A stretch of 64,000 nt of DNA, from positions 434,001 to 498,000 of the forward strand of contig NZ_JAMBOY010000001.1 of the NCBI RefSeq assembly GCF_023715885.1, in the 5' to 3' direction. The notes under the pieces are model-generated. The model did not search any database. It was not told where the DNA came from and saw only the letters and a program-made list of their open reading frames with translations. Shown here piece after piece: positions 16,269 through 27,314 of this stretch (position 1 is the first letter of the stretch; every line of letters begins with the position of its first letter). The translations under genes were made by a program, and so were the position numbers. Origin of the DNA: Microbacterium hydrocarbonoxydans (GTDB taxonomy: Bacteria > Actinomycetota > Actinomycetes > Actinomycetales > Microbacteriaceae).

Positions 16269-17195
16269 TCAGTCGACGACCCAGTCGAACTCCGAGCCGT
16301 GCTCCTCGAGCCATGCGTCGACGGCCTCGGCCTCGCGACCCTCGCCGTACTCGTTGACGACGAGGTCCTCCAGCGAGCCGTACTGCGCGTCGTCGAGCTT
16401 GATCTTCTCGATCAGCTCGGCGGCCTCGGGGAACTCCTCGGCGAAGCCCTTGGTGCCGAGGAAATGCAGGCCCTCGGCCTCGCCCATCGCACCCTTCGGG
16501 TCTTCGAGGTCCTTCACGGGGTACGCGTCGTTGGCCCAGAACGGACGCCAGAGCGTCACCACGATGTCCTTCTCGTTCTCGGTCGCCGACTTCAACTCGG
16601 TGAGCATCGCGGCGGTCGACGAGGTCACGAGCTCGTACGACCCGTCGAGTCCGTATTCGGGCATCATCTTCTGCGTCTGGCCGGTGAGTCCTGCGCCCGG
16701 CTCGATGCCGTAGATCTTGCCGTCGAACCGGTCGCTCGCCGCGGCGAGCTCGTCGATCGAGTCGATGTCGGTGTACTCGGGCACCGCGATCGTCAGCTTC
16801 GCGTTGTCGTAGTAGGTGCCGAGGTCTTCGATCGAGTCGCCGTAGGTCGCCATGTACTCGGCGTGCGTGATCTCGGGCCACGCCGACGGGAACACGTCGA
16901 CGTCGCCCTGCGCGAGCCCCGTGTACAGCGGCCCCGCCTCGGTGAGCGTGTTCATCTCCACGGTGTACCCGAGCTTCTCGAGCTGATCCTGCAGCAGGTA
17001 CGCGGTGCTGAGCCCGTCGGTCCACGAGGGCAGGAACCCGAGGGTGATCGTGCCTTTGTCGCCGCCGCCCGCAGCATCCGACCCGCCGCCGGCGAGTTCG
17101 ATCGTGCCGCCGGCGCCGTCGCTCGCGCACCCGGCGAGGGCGAGGGATGCCGCGGCGCCGAGCGCCGCGACGGTGGTGAGCCTGCGATTACGCAT
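16269..17195 (-). CDS. Glycine betaine/proline-type ABC substrate-binding lipoprotein
   Basis: 308 residues. Lipoprotein signal: MRNRRLTTVAALGAAASLALAGC, with Cys at about residue 23 as lipidation site, then a Gly-rich linker. The mature part is an OpuAC/ProX-like quaternary-amine-binding fold, with LGFLPSWTDGLSTAYLLQDQLEKLGYTV, the VDVFPSAWPEITH segment and VTLWRPFWANDAYPVKDLEDP, whose aromatic residues are suited to an aromatic cage. It delivers ligand to the permease whose gene overlaps its 5' end. Third gene of the 19460-16269 operon. The exact ligand (betaine, proline betaine, choline) is not determined. Confidence 0.9.
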   Translation of the reverse strand: MRNRRLTTVAALGAAASLALAGCASDGAGGTIELAGGGSDAAGGGDKGTITLGFLPSWTDGLSTAYLLQDQLEKLGYTVEMNTLTEAGPLYTGLAQGDVDVFPSAWPEITHAEYMATYGDSIEDLGTYYDNAKLTIAVPEYTDIDSIDELAAASDRFDGKIYGIEPGAGLTGQTQKMMPEYGLDGSYELVTSSTAAMLTELKSATENEKDIVVTLWRPFWANDAYPVKDLEDPKGAMGEAEGLHFLGTKGFAEEFPEAAELIEKIKLDDAQYGSLEDLVVNEYGEGREAEAVDAWLEEHGSEFDWVVD

Positions 17196-18143
17196 TCTGG
17201 AGCTCCTTCTCTTCGACGGACGCGGGTGCGGGGGCGGATGCCGGGGCGGCCTCGACCGCGGCGACGCGCTGCTGCGCGCGGCGATCGCGGACCAGGGCCA
17301 GCAGCGAACCGCGGTTGCGTCCGAGCGTGCCGAGAGCAGCAGTGACGCGGTCGAGGAAGACGGCGATGAGCACGACTCCCAGGCCCGCCTCGACGCCCTT
17401 GGCGATGTTCACGGTGGAGATGGCCTCGACGACCATCTTGCCGAGCCCGTCGGCTCCGGCCATACCGGCGATGACGGCCATCGAGAGCGCGAGCATGATG
17501 ACCTGGTTCACGCCGGCGAGGATGGTAGGCATGGCGAGCGGAAGCTGGATGCCGCGCAGGATCTGCCCCGGCTTCGCGCCGAACGCCTGTCCGGCCTCGA
17601 CGGTCTCGGAGTCGACGCCGCGGATGCCGAGCTCGGTGAGGCGCACACCCGGCGGGAGCGCGAAGATCACCGTCGCGACGAGACCGGGCACGACGCCGAT
17701 GCTGAAGAACACGATCGCGGGGATCAGGTACACGAAGGCGGGCATCGTCTGCATGAAGTCGAGCACCGGCTTGAGAACCGCTCGCACGGTCGCGTTGCGC
17801 GCCGACCAGATGCCGAGGGGCATCGCGATGATCACGGCGACGAGCGCGGCGACCAGCACGAGGGCGAGCGTCTGCATCGCGGGGACCCAGAGGCCCATCG
17901 CGACGATCAGCGTGAACGAGATCGCAGTGCCGATCGCGAGCTGCCACGACCGCACCAGCCACGCGATGAGCGCGGCGACCACGATCACGACGTAGAAGTA
18001 CGGCAGGAGCAGCAGAAAGGTCAGCCCCTGCACGAGCGAGGTGACGACGAACGACACCACGTCGAGCAGACCGTCAAGGTTGGTCTTGATCCAGTCGACG
18101 CCGGCTGCGACCCAGGATCCGAGGGGGATGCGGAAGCCGTCCA

Positions 18144-18144
<1 letters not shown>
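17188..18144 (-). CDS. Glycine betaine/proline-type ABC permease
   Basis: 318 residues, OpuAB/ProW type. A short N-terminal segment (MDGFRIPLGSWVAAGVDWIKTNLDGLLDVV) precedes about seven membrane helices and the coupling-loop region VDSETVEAGQAFGAKPGQILRGIQLPLAMPTILAGVNQ, in which E-A-G matches the EAA motif. The tail after the last helix is basic then Ala/Pro-rich. The ATG at 18144 lies in a TGATG overlap with the ATPase gene and follows GAGGAGGTG. It forms the channel of the osmoprotectant importer. Confidence 0.93.
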
Positions 18145-19460
<1,316 letters not shown>

Positions 19461-19793
19461 GTTTCCCCCGCGGCTCGCCTTCGGGTGGCTGAGCCTGCTT
19501 CGGTTACGCCCGGGTGACGCTCCCGGCCGTTTCGACATGGTGCTGTGGCGGCACGGACGGCGGATTTCGGATCCCCCGCGATAGAGCATCGACCGTACGC
19601 CCACGCCTCTTCGCAGCACAGCACATTCGAAAGAAGGACGCGGTCGCGGACTGGTCTTCGGGCCATCAGGCCCACAGACCAACGTAACGAAATGGCCGGT
19701 CAGCGCCAAATCCGGGTTTGCTAGTCAGCCTGACTTTCCGCGGCTGACCGGGGGATTGCGCGGCGTCCGTCGCGCGTGTCGTCGGGCGTTTCG
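19461..19793 (-). promoter_or_regulatory. Promoter and long leader of the osmoprotectant importer
   Basis: No gene seen in this 333-base gap. On the minus strand a possible promoter is TTGGCG (19704-19709), 17 bases, TACGTT (19681-19686), which would give a leader of about 215 bases. A 13-base dyad AGTCAGCCTGACT (19723-19735) lies just upstream of the -35 site and could bind a regulator. A hairpin (TGGTCT 19652-19657 with AGACCA 19676-19681; GGGCC 19660-19664 with GGCCC 19669-19673) sits at the expected transcript start. All assignments are by eye. Confidence 0.4.
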
Positions 19794-20936
19794 TCAGCGG
19801 CGGATGCTGCGCGTCACCGTGAACTTCGGGGTACGGTGCACCTGCTCCGTCGGCCCCACGAGACGGGTCAGTTCGGCTCGATACCCCAGCGACGAGTTGT
19901 ACACCGTGAAGAGCTCGCCACCCGAGCGCAGGATGCGGGCGGCTGCCTCGAAGAGCCGGGTCGCGGCTCCCGTGTGGACACTCGTGCCGAGATGGAACGG
20001 CGGGTTGAGGAGGACGGCGTCGGCGCTCTGGTCGGGGAGCTCGGATGCCGCGTCATCGTGCGTGACCTCAATCCGGTCGGCGACGCCATTCGCTGCGGCA
20101 GTGGCACGGGCCGAGGCGACCGCTGCAGCAGAGCGGTCGGTCGCGATGACCCGGGCGTCCGGGTGGGCGAGAGCGTAGGACACCGCGAGCGCGCCCGTTC
20201 CGCAGCCGAGATCGACGACGGTCCGCGCTGCCGGCGCGTCGCCGGGTTCACCGCCCGGAGCCGCGCCAGAGCGGTCGAGGTCGAGCGTCTCGAGCAGGAC
20301 CCGTGTGCCGATGTCGAGCTTCGCGCCGGCGAAGGCGCCACCGTGGGCGACCAGGACGAGCCCCACGTGCTGCTGCGCGACGGGGAAGCGCGGTTCGCCC
20401 GCGGCATCCCGCGGTTCCGAGGCGACGATGAGCCGCGACTTGCGCTCCGACCGCTGCGCCTGCACGACGGCGAAGCTTCGCGCGAGCACCTCGTTCTGTG
20501 CGAGCGTCATGTGCTTGACCCGACCGCCGGCGATGAGCACGACATCGGGCGCAGCCCACCGCGCGACGGCGTCCGCGATCTCCTCGAGCTCGGCGAGCGA
20601 CTTCGGCAGCTGCAGCAGTATGAGTCGCGCGCCCGCGAGGAGTTCGGCATCGAGCTCATGCGGCGCGTACCCCGTGAGTCCGAGGTCGGCGGCGTTGCGA
20701 TCGAGGGCGCGGCGACCGGTTGCGAGATCCTGGTGCACCCGCACGCCGGTGAGGCCCGCCGCGACGAGAGGCAGGGTGATCGCTCCATACTCGTCGCCGA
20801 TCACGGCGATCTCCTCGCCCGGCACGTCGAGTGCGAGCGCCCGCTCGACGAGCAGCACGTCGGTCGCGTCGTGAGCCTGCAGGTTCTCGGCCTCGACGTC
20901 TGGCCACCGACGAAGCCGCGCGTACGGGAATCCCAT
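19794..20936 (-). CDS. RlmG/RsmC-like rRNA (guanine-N2) methyltransferase
   Basis: 380 residues, two-domain architecture. The N-terminal half is a degenerate methyltransferase-like fold (VIGDEYGAITLPLVAAGLTGVRVHQD, LPKSLAELEEIADAVARW). The C-terminal half carries the active SAM site: VVDLGCGTGALAVSYALAHPDARVIATDRS and the catalytic NPPFH in AVLLNPPFHLGTSVHTG. This is the layout of RsmC and RlmG, which methylate guanine N2 in 16S or 23S rRNA; which rRNA position is modified here is not decidable. Start supported by TAGGCT six bases upstream. Divergent from a TetR gene. Confidence 0.88.
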   Translation of the reverse strand: MGFPYARLRRWPDVEAENLQAHDATDVLLVERALALDVPGEEIAVIGDEYGAITLPLVAAGLTGVRVHQDLATGRRALDRNAADLGLTGYAPHELDAELLAGARLILLQLPKSLAELEEIADAVARWAAPDVVLIAGGRVKHMTLAQNEVLARSFAVVQAQRSERKSRLIVASEPRDAAGEPRFPVAQQHVGLVLVAHGGAFAGAKLDIGTRVLLETLDLDRSGAAPGGEPGDAPAARTVVDLGCGTGALAVSYALAHPDARVIATDRSAAAVASARATAAANGVADRIEVTHDDAASELPDQSADAVLLNPPFHLGTSVHTGAATRLFEAAARILRSGGELFTVYNSSLGYRAELTRLVGPTEQVHRTPKFTVTRSIRR

Positions 20937-20942
20937 CCGTTC

Positions 20943-20998
20943 AGCCTAGAAGCGCCCGGCCCTTGACCCGGACTGAACACGCGTTTAGCCTGCTGTAC
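20943..20998. promoter_or_regulatory. Divergent leaderless promoters, methyltransferase / TetR
   Basis: Minus strand: TAGGCT (complement of 20943-20948) ends six bases before the methyltransferase ATG. Plus strand: TTGACC (20963-20968), 17-base spacer, TAGCCT (20986-20991), then seven bases to the TetR ATG at 20999. Half sites CTGAACACGCGT (about 20973-20984) and ACATGCGTTCAG (20998-21009) are inverted and overlap the TetR start, a plausible operator for TetR itself. Confidence 0.6.
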
Positions 20999-21648
20999 AT
21001 GCGTTCAGCATCTGACGATCTCACGGCCCGCGCCCGCATCCGCGACACCGCGATCATCGCGTTCGCCCGCGACGGCTTCGACGCGACGAGCCTGCGGTCC
21101 ATCGCCCGCGAGGCCGGGGTCAGCCCGGCGCTGATCGTGCATCACTTCGGGGATAGGAACGCCCTGCGCGCCGAGTGCGACGCGCACGTGGTGAGCGTAT
21201 TCATCGACGAGGAGCACGCGGTCATCGAGGCCCCGACGCGGGACCGCATCCGTGCGGCGATGCACGACATCGAGCGCTACGGCCCCTACATCGACTACTT
21301 GGCGCGCATGCTCGTCGACGGCTCACCCGCGGCCGATCTCCTCTTCGACAGACTGCTCGACGCCACCCGGCGCGTCTTCGAGGATCAGCGCAACGCCGGA
21401 GTGCTCGAACCGATGAGCGACCCCGAGATGACGATCCTCCTGGTCACGATGATCGGACTCGGACCCGTCGTGATGCGCGCGCAGATGGCGCGGGCGCTCG
21501 GGTCCGATCAGCTCAGCCCGGCGGGGCTCCGGCGCATGACCGTCCCGACCCTGGAGCTGCTCACGCACGGCATCTACTCGACCACTGCGCTGCTCGACGG
21601 AGCACGTGCGGCACCCGCCGATGGAGAAGCGGAGGAGGCTCGAGAATC

Positions 21649-21652
<4 letters not shown>
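20999..21652 (+). CDS. TetR-family regulator of the adjacent ABC exporter
   Basis: 217 residues. N-terminal TetR DNA-binding helices: ARIRDTAIIAFARDGFDATSLRSIAREAGVSPALIVHHFGDRNALRAECD. The C-terminal helical domain (AAMHDIERYGPYIDYLARML and on) is of unknown ligand type. No ribosome-binding site precedes the ATG and the promoter ends seven bases upstream, so the mRNA is probably leaderless. It overlaps the ATPase gene by four bases (ATGA), so the regulator and exporter are one operon and autoregulation is likely. Confidence 0.9.
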
Positions 21653-22757
<1,105 letters not shown>

Positions 22758-22761
<4 letters not shown>

Positions 22762-23558
22762 ACGGCATCCTCCCGGTGTTCCGGCGCAGCCTGCGCGAGT
22801 CGTGGCGGAGCGTGCTCGGCTGGACCGCCGGCATCGCCGCTGTCCTCGCGCTGTATCTGCCGCTGTACCCGAGCCTCGGCGGCAGCGCGCAGCTGCAGGA
22901 CCTCATCTCCGCGCTGCCGAAGGAACTCGTGGAGACGATCGGCTATGACCAGATCTCCAGCGGAGCGGGTTATACGCAGAGCACGTTCTACGGGCTCATG
23001 GGCTTCCTGCTGCTGACCATCGCTGCCGTGGTCTGGGGCTCCGCGGCACTCGCGGGCGCCGAGGAGAGCGGCCGCGCCGAACTCGATCTCGCGCACGGCA
23101 TCGGGAGGGTGCGGTACGCCCTCGAATCGGCCCTCAGTGTGCTCCTACGACTGCTGTGGCTCGGAGCGTTCTCCGGACTCATGGTCTGGGCACTGAACGG
23201 ACCGGCCCAACTGGACCTCGAGCCGGCACGCATCGTCGGTGCGAGCGCCGCGCTGACCGGGCTCGCGTTCCTCACGGCATCGGCGGCACTGCTCGCGGGA
23301 GCGGCCACGGGCCGCCGCGTCTGGGCCACCGGCGTCGGCGCGGGGATCGCCGTGCTCGGGTACATCCTGCAGGCACTCGCGAAGCAGTCGAGCGACATCG
23401 AGTGGCTGAACGCTCTCTCGCCGTATGCCTGGGTGTATCGGCAGTCGCCGCTCACCGAAGGGGTGGATGCCGGAGGCCTTGCGCTCGTCTGGGCGTCGGC
23501 GACAGCGCTCGCCGCGGCGTCCGCGATCGCGCTCCGCGCGCGCGACCTGCGGGGCTGA
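22758..23558 (+). CDS. ABC exporter permease subunit
   Basis: 266 residues with six predicted helices: TM1 VLGWTAGIAAVLALYLPLYPSL, then GLMGFLLLTIAAVVWGSAALAG, LLWLGAFSGLMVWAL, AALTGLAFLTASAALLAGAATG, VWATGVGAGIAVLGYILQAL and a last LALVWASATALAAASAIAL. The pattern NGILPVFRRSLRESWRS before TM1 and the E-E-S-G-R-A-E-L-D-L segment after TM2 match the permeases that pair with this ATPase type in TetR-ABC operons of Actinobacteria. Role and substrate unknown, probably drug or lipid export. Confidence 0.87.
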
Positions 23559-23605
23559 ATCGGGGCGCCTCCCTTGCGGAGGAAACACGATCGTCACACA
23601 ATGGT

Positions 23606-23636
23606 CATCTAATGGATCATTCTGATCTATTAGATG
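23606..23636 (+). promoter_or_regulatory. Inverted repeat upstream of the nitrilase operon
   Basis: CATCTAAT (23606-23613) and ATTAGATG (23629-23636) form a perfect 8-bp dyad 15 bases apart in an AT-rich patch 31 bases before the nitrilase ATG. The GntR regulator encoded at the end of this operon is the natural candidate to bind it. Confidence 0.55.
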
Positions 23637-23667
23637 GATCACGACGACGTATCCCGAGGAGCCCCGC

Positions 23668-24447
23668 ATGACGCTGACCATCGCCGGACTGCAGCACGAC
23701 GGCGTCGCCGGCGATGTCGAGGCGAACCTCGCGGTGATCGCCGAAGCGGCTCGAGATGCCGCATCGCGAGGAGCAGACCTGCTCGTCACGCCCGAGATGT
23801 TCGTCACCGGCTACAACATCGGCGACGCGCTGGCACCGCTCGCCGCGCCCGAGCTCGTCGACCGCATCGCGGAGATCGCGCGCTCGGAAGGCATCGCGAT
23901 CATCGCCGGGCTCCCCGAAACCCTCCCGGAGGGCGGCATCGCGAACTCGCTCGTCGCCGTCGACCGCGACGGCACCGAACTGCTCCGCTACCGCAAGACC
24001 CACCTCTTCGGCGACCTCGATCGCAGCCTCTTCGTGCCGGGCGACACCCTCCCGCCCACGATCGACATCGACGGCGTGAAGGTCTCGGTGCTCATCTGCT
24101 ACGACGTCGAGTTCCCCGAGACGGTACGCGCCGCGGCCCTCAGCGGGGCGGATGCCGTCATCGTCCCGACCGCGCAGATGGAACCCTACGCGCACATCGC
24201 CGAACGGCTCATCCCCGTGCGGGCGTGGGAGAACCAGGTGCACGTCGTCTACGTCAACCGCACCGGTATTGAAGGCGACCTGACGTATGTCGGCCGCAGC
24301 AGCATCGTCTCCCCCGAGGGCGTCATCCTCGACTCCCTCGGACCCACCGAGACCGGCCTCCTGATCGCCACGATCGATCCCGAGGCCACGCGACGCGCGC
24401 GACGGGAGAACCCGTACCTCGCCGACCGCCGCACCGATCTGTACTGA
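23668..24447 (+). CDS. Carbon-nitrogen hydrolase (nitrilase superfamily)
   Basis: 259 residues. The catalytic triad is complete: Glu43 (TPEMF), Lys110 (YRKTHLF) and Cys144 (ICYDVEFPE). The family hydrolyses nitriles, amides or carbamoyl groups in the cytoplasm; the ICYDVEFPE block is typical of amidase-type members rather than true nitrilases. GAGGAG precedes the ATG. The next genes are an APC-type permease and a GntR regulator, so the operon probably imports an amine or amide compound and hydrolyses it. The actual substrate is unknown. Confidence 0.92.
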   Translation: MTLTIAGLQHDGVAGDVEANLAVIAEAARDAASRGADLLVTPEMFVTGYNIGDALAPLAAPELVDRIAEIARSEGIAIIAGLPETLPEGGIANSLVAVDRDGTELLRYRKTHLFGDLDRSLFVPGDTLPPTIDIDGVKVSVLICYDVEFPETVRAAALSGADAVIVPTAQMEPYAHIAERLIPVRAWENQVHVVYVNRTGIEGDLTYVGRSSIVSPEGVILDSLGPTETGLLIATIDPEATRRARRENPYLADRRTDLY

Positions 24448-24496
24448 CCCCCTCCTCTCCCGCATCCCCTTCCGGATGCTCGTCGAAAGAGACCAC

Positions 24497-25966
24497 ATGA
24501 CCGTGTCCCCTCTCGCCGAGCCGCGCCAGCGCCTCAGCGGCCAGCTCGGCACCGGCGCGATCGTCTTCATGGTGATCGCCGCCGCCGCTCCCCTCACCGT
24601 GATCGGCGGCAACGTGCCGATCGCGATCGGTTCCGGCAACGGCGCCGGCGCCCCGATCGGCTTCGCGCTCGCGGCCGTCATCCTGCTCGTCTTCTCCGTC
24701 GGTTTCGTCACCATGACGCCGTTCGTGAAGGAGGCCGGCGCCTTCTTCTCGTATGTGACCGCCGGACTCGGATCCCGGTTCGGACTCGGCTCCGCCTTCA
24801 CCGCCCTCGTCGCGTACACCGCGATCCAGGTCGGCGTGTACGGCTACATGGGCTGGGCGGTCGACGACCTCGTGACGTTCTTCGGCGGGCCGAGCCTGCC
24901 GTGGTGGCTGTACTCGTTCGCGACCATGGCGATCGTGGCTGTGCTCGGATACCGGCACATCGAGCTGAGCGCCAAGGTGCTCGGCATCGCGCTCGCCCTC
25001 GAGATCCTCGTCGTGGTCGTGCTCGACGTCGTGATCTTCGCCACCGGCGGCGCCGAGGGCATCGCTCTCGAGACCTTCGACCCCGCCAACGTCTTCACGG
25101 GCGGAATCGGCGTGGCGGTGCTGTTCGCGCTCACCGGATTCATCGGGTTCGAGGCGACGGCGGTCTTCCGTGACGAGGCCCGGGCGCCCGAGCGCACCAT
25201 CCCGCGGGCGACCTACCTCGCGGTCATCATCATCGGCGTCTTCTACGCCATCTCGTGCTGGGCGCTCGTCACCGGAGTCGGTGCGAGCAACGCCGTCGCG
25301 GTGGCGCAGCAGACGCTCGCCGGCGAGGGCAACCTGCTGCTCGACACCACGACGCAGTACCTCGGGCCGATCCTGCGCGACGTCGTACAGGTGCTGCTCA
25401 TCACGAGTCTGTTCGCCTGCGTGCTCTCGTTCCACAATGTGATCGCGCGCTACCAGTTCACGCTCGCGCACAAGGCGGTCCTCCCCGCCCGACTCGGACG
25501 CCGTCACCCGGCCCACCACTCTCCGGCGTTCTCGTCGATCGTCCAGACGATCACCGCCGCCGCCGTGCTGGCCGTCCTGGCGCTGCTGGGCCTCGACCCC
25601 CTCGTCGGCGTCTTCGGTTCCATGGCCGGGGTCGCGACGGTCGGCATGGTGCTGCTGATGCTGACGACCTCGATCGCCGTGCTCGTCTTCTTCGCGCGAC
25701 GCCCCGAGCTCGCATCCGGGCGATCGGTGAAGGCGCGGGTGTTCCCAATCCTCGCCGTGATCGGTCTCGCGTTCGCACTGTGGCTCGTGCTGTCGAACTT
25801 CACGCTCGTGACCGGGGGCAGCGTGGCGGTGAGCACCGTGCTCGCGCTGATCCCCGTCGTCGCGATGGCGATCGGTATCGTGGCGGGCAGGCGGTTCCCC
25901 CTCGACGCCGAACTCGTCGAGGACCCCGCCGCACCGGATCGCACGGAGGAACGCGCGACGAGCTGA
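24497..25966 (+). CDS. APC-superfamily amino acid/amine permease
   Basis: 489 residues and about twelve membrane helices. The N-terminal APC signature is LGTGAIVFMVIAAAAPLTVIGGNVPIAIGSGNGAG in TM1, with FALTGFIGFEATAVFRDEARAPERTIPRATYLAVIIIGVFYAI in the TM6 region. A secondary transporter for amino acids or related amines. The ATG at 24497 (MTVSPL) is preferred over the one at 24476 because GAAAGAG lies at proper distance and the earlier start overlaps poorly conserved sequence. Second gene of the nitrilase operon, so it likely brings in the nitrilase substrate. Confidence 0.9.
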   Translation: MTVSPLAEPRQRLSGQLGTGAIVFMVIAAAAPLTVIGGNVPIAIGSGNGAGAPIGFALAAVILLVFSVGFVTMTPFVKEAGAFFSYVTAGLGSRFGLGSAFTALVAYTAIQVGVYGYMGWAVDDLVTFFGGPSLPWWLYSFATMAIVAVLGYRHIELSAKVLGIALALEILVVVVLDVVIFATGGAEGIALETFDPANVFTGGIGVAVLFALTGFIGFEATAVFRDEARAPERTIPRATYLAVIIIGVFYAISCWALVTGVGASNAVAVAQQTLAGEGNLLLDTTTQYLGPILRDVVQVLLITSLFACVLSFHNVIARYQFTLAHKAVLPARLGRRHPAHHSPAFSSIVQTITAAAVLAVLALLGLDPLVGVFGSMAGVATVGMVLLMLTTSIAVLVFFARRPELASGRSVKARVFPILAVIGLAFALWLVLSNFTLVTGGSVAVSTVLALIPVVAMAIGIVAGRRFPLDAELVEDPAAPDRTEERATS

Positions 25967-26011
25967 GTCGGGTCGCCCCGGCCGACCGGTGCCGACCGAG
26001 AGACGCACACG

Positions 26012-26722
26012 ATGGACCTGGCCTCCCCGGCACTCGGCGCGATCCGTCGCACGACCGCCGTCGACACGGTGCGTGCGCGGATCTCGCTCGCCGTCGAGCT
26101 CGGGATGCTCGTGCCGGGGCAGCGCCTGCCCAGCACCGAGGACACGGCTCGGGCGTTCGAGGTCAGCGAGATGACCGTGCGGCGCGCGTACCGCGCGCTG
26201 AGCGAAGAGGGCGTCGTCGTCCGGCGCAAGGGCCACGCGGGCGGCACGTTCATCGCCGACGCACCGGCGGTGGGCACGGTCGTCGCGATCGACGCGTACA
26301 GAGCGGATGCCGCGCACGTGCACGCCCTGATCGACCAGCGCGCCGCGCTCGAGGCCGGACTCGCCGCGATCGCCAGCGCCGCCGCCGACGAGAGGGCGCT
26401 CGCACGGCTCGACGTCCTCGTCGAGGAGATGCGGTCCGTGCCCGACTGGACCGGGTTCCGCACCGCCGACGCCGCGTTCCATGAGGTGCTGGTCGGGATG
26501 GCGGACGCTGCCGGCGCCGCCGACCTGCACCAGCGCGTCTCGCACGAGCTCTACGCCTACTTCATCCCTTACCGCATCGACTACCTCCGCGCGTCGAACG
26601 AAGAGCACGCCCGACTCGTCGAGGCGCTGCGCGCGAAGGACGCCGCGGCCGCGAGCCGCATCGCCTTCGATCACGTCGCCGAGCTGCATGGGTCGATGTA
26701 TGTCGGGAGCCCGCGCGCCTGA
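26012..26722 (+). CDS. GntR-family regulator, FadR-type
   Basis: 236 residues. N-terminal GntR winged helix: VDTVRARISLAVELGMLVPGQRLPSTEDTARAFEVSEMTVRRAYRALSEEGVVVRRKGHAGGTFIA. The C-terminal FCD-type all-helical domain (AHVHALIDQRAALEAGLAAIASAA, TADAAFHEVLVGMADAAG, EEHARLVEALRAKDAAAASRIAFDHV) has the usual Asp/His metal-site spacing. It follows the permease by 45 bases in the same direction. Probably senses the imported or hydrolysed compound and binds the dyad at 23606-23636. Confidence 0.9.
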   Translation: MDLASPALGAIRRTTAVDTVRARISLAVELGMLVPGQRLPSTEDTARAFEVSEMTVRRAYRALSEEGVVVRRKGHAGGTFIADAPAVGTVVAIDAYRADAAHVHALIDQRAALEAGLAAIASAAADERALARLDVLVEEMRSVPDWTGFRTADAAFHEVLVGMADAAGAADLHQRVSHELYAYFIPYRIDYLRASNEEHARLVEALRAKDAAAASRIAFDHVAELHGSMYVGSPRA

Positions 26723-26746
26723 GTCGCTGCCCTGCAGGGTCCGCCG

Positions 26747-26846
26747 CGGGTCGTTGAGCGAGGAGCGCAGCGAGGCGACGAAACGCGGTATGGAGTTGCA
26801 CAGCGGGAATCGCGTTTCGTCTCGCTCCGCTCGCTCAACGACCCGG
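26747..26846. repeat. GGGTCGTTGAGCGAGG palindromic repeat, complete copy
   Basis: Left arm CGGGTCGTTGAGCGAGGAG (26747 on) to ACGAAACGCGG, right arm CGCGTTTCGTCTCGCTCCG to CTCAACGACCCGG (to 26846), arms about 36-40 bases, loop about 23 bases and different from the loop of the copy at 16123-16221. It follows the GntR gene by 25 bases and may end its transcript. Confidence 0.8.
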
Positions 26847-26866
26847 TGCCGCCTCCCGTGGCCCCC

Positions 26867-26912
26867 TTGACACACGCTGGGTTAAGTGGTTACCTACTCA
26901 TGTAACTAACCC
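26867..26912 (+). promoter_or_regulatory. Promoter and operator of the YtrA-type operon
   Basis: TTGACA (26867-26872), 17-base spacer, TTACCT (26890-26895), or TACCTA with 18 bases. The spacer and start region hold GGGTTA (26879-26884), GTTAC (26889-26893), GTAAC (26902-26906) and TAACCC (26907-26912) as a nested dyad, well placed for binding by the GntR regulator whose gene starts at 26934. GCGGAGGA follows as ribosome-binding site. Confidence 0.7.
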
Positions 26913-26933
26913 ACCAACCACTGCGGAGGACTC

Positions 26934-27314
26934 GTGATCGAAGAAGGCAAGCCGCTCTTCCTTCAGATCGCCGAGCAGATCGAGGATTCGATCATCGACG
27001 GCTCGCTTGCAGAGGAGACCAAGGCGCCTTCGACCAACGAGCTCGCCGGCTTCTACCGGATCAACCCCGCCACGGCAGCGAAGGGAGTCGCCATGCTCAC
27101 CGACAAGGGAGTGCTGTACAAGCGCCGCGGCATCGGCATGTTCGTCGCCGAGGGCGCGCGAGAGATCGTGCTCGGCGAGCGCCGTGCCGCGTTCGCCGAC
27201 CGCTACCTCGACCCGCTCCTCGCTGAGGCCCGCACTCTAGGCCTGAGCGCCACCGACCTCGCCGCCCTGCTGACCGAGCGGGCGGCCTCCACAGAAGGGA
27301 AGAACCCCGCATGA
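26934..27314 (+). CDS. GntR-family regulator, YtrA-type
   Basis: 126 residues. GntR winged helix (KPLFLQIAEQIEDSIIDGSLAEETKAPSTNELAGFYRINPATAAKGVAMLTDKGVLYKRRGIGMFVA) with a short C-terminal two-helix dimer segment, as in the YtrA subfamily. YtrA-type regulators typically sit first in ABC-exporter operons and repress them, released by cell-envelope stress. The GTG start follows GCGGAGGA. The gene overlaps the ATPase start by four bases. Autoregulation through the upstream dyad is likely. Confidence 0.92.
   Translation: MIEEGKPLFLQIAEQIEDSIIDGSLAEETKAPSTNELAGFYRINPATAAKGVAMLTDKGVLYKRRGIGMFVAEGAREIVLGERRAAFADRYLDPLLAEARTLGLSATDLAALLTERAASTEGKNPA

Noticed and set aside
24249..24434. Short minus-strand frame opposite the nitrilase gene
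   Set aside because: Antisense to a strongly conserved gene with complete catalytic triad.
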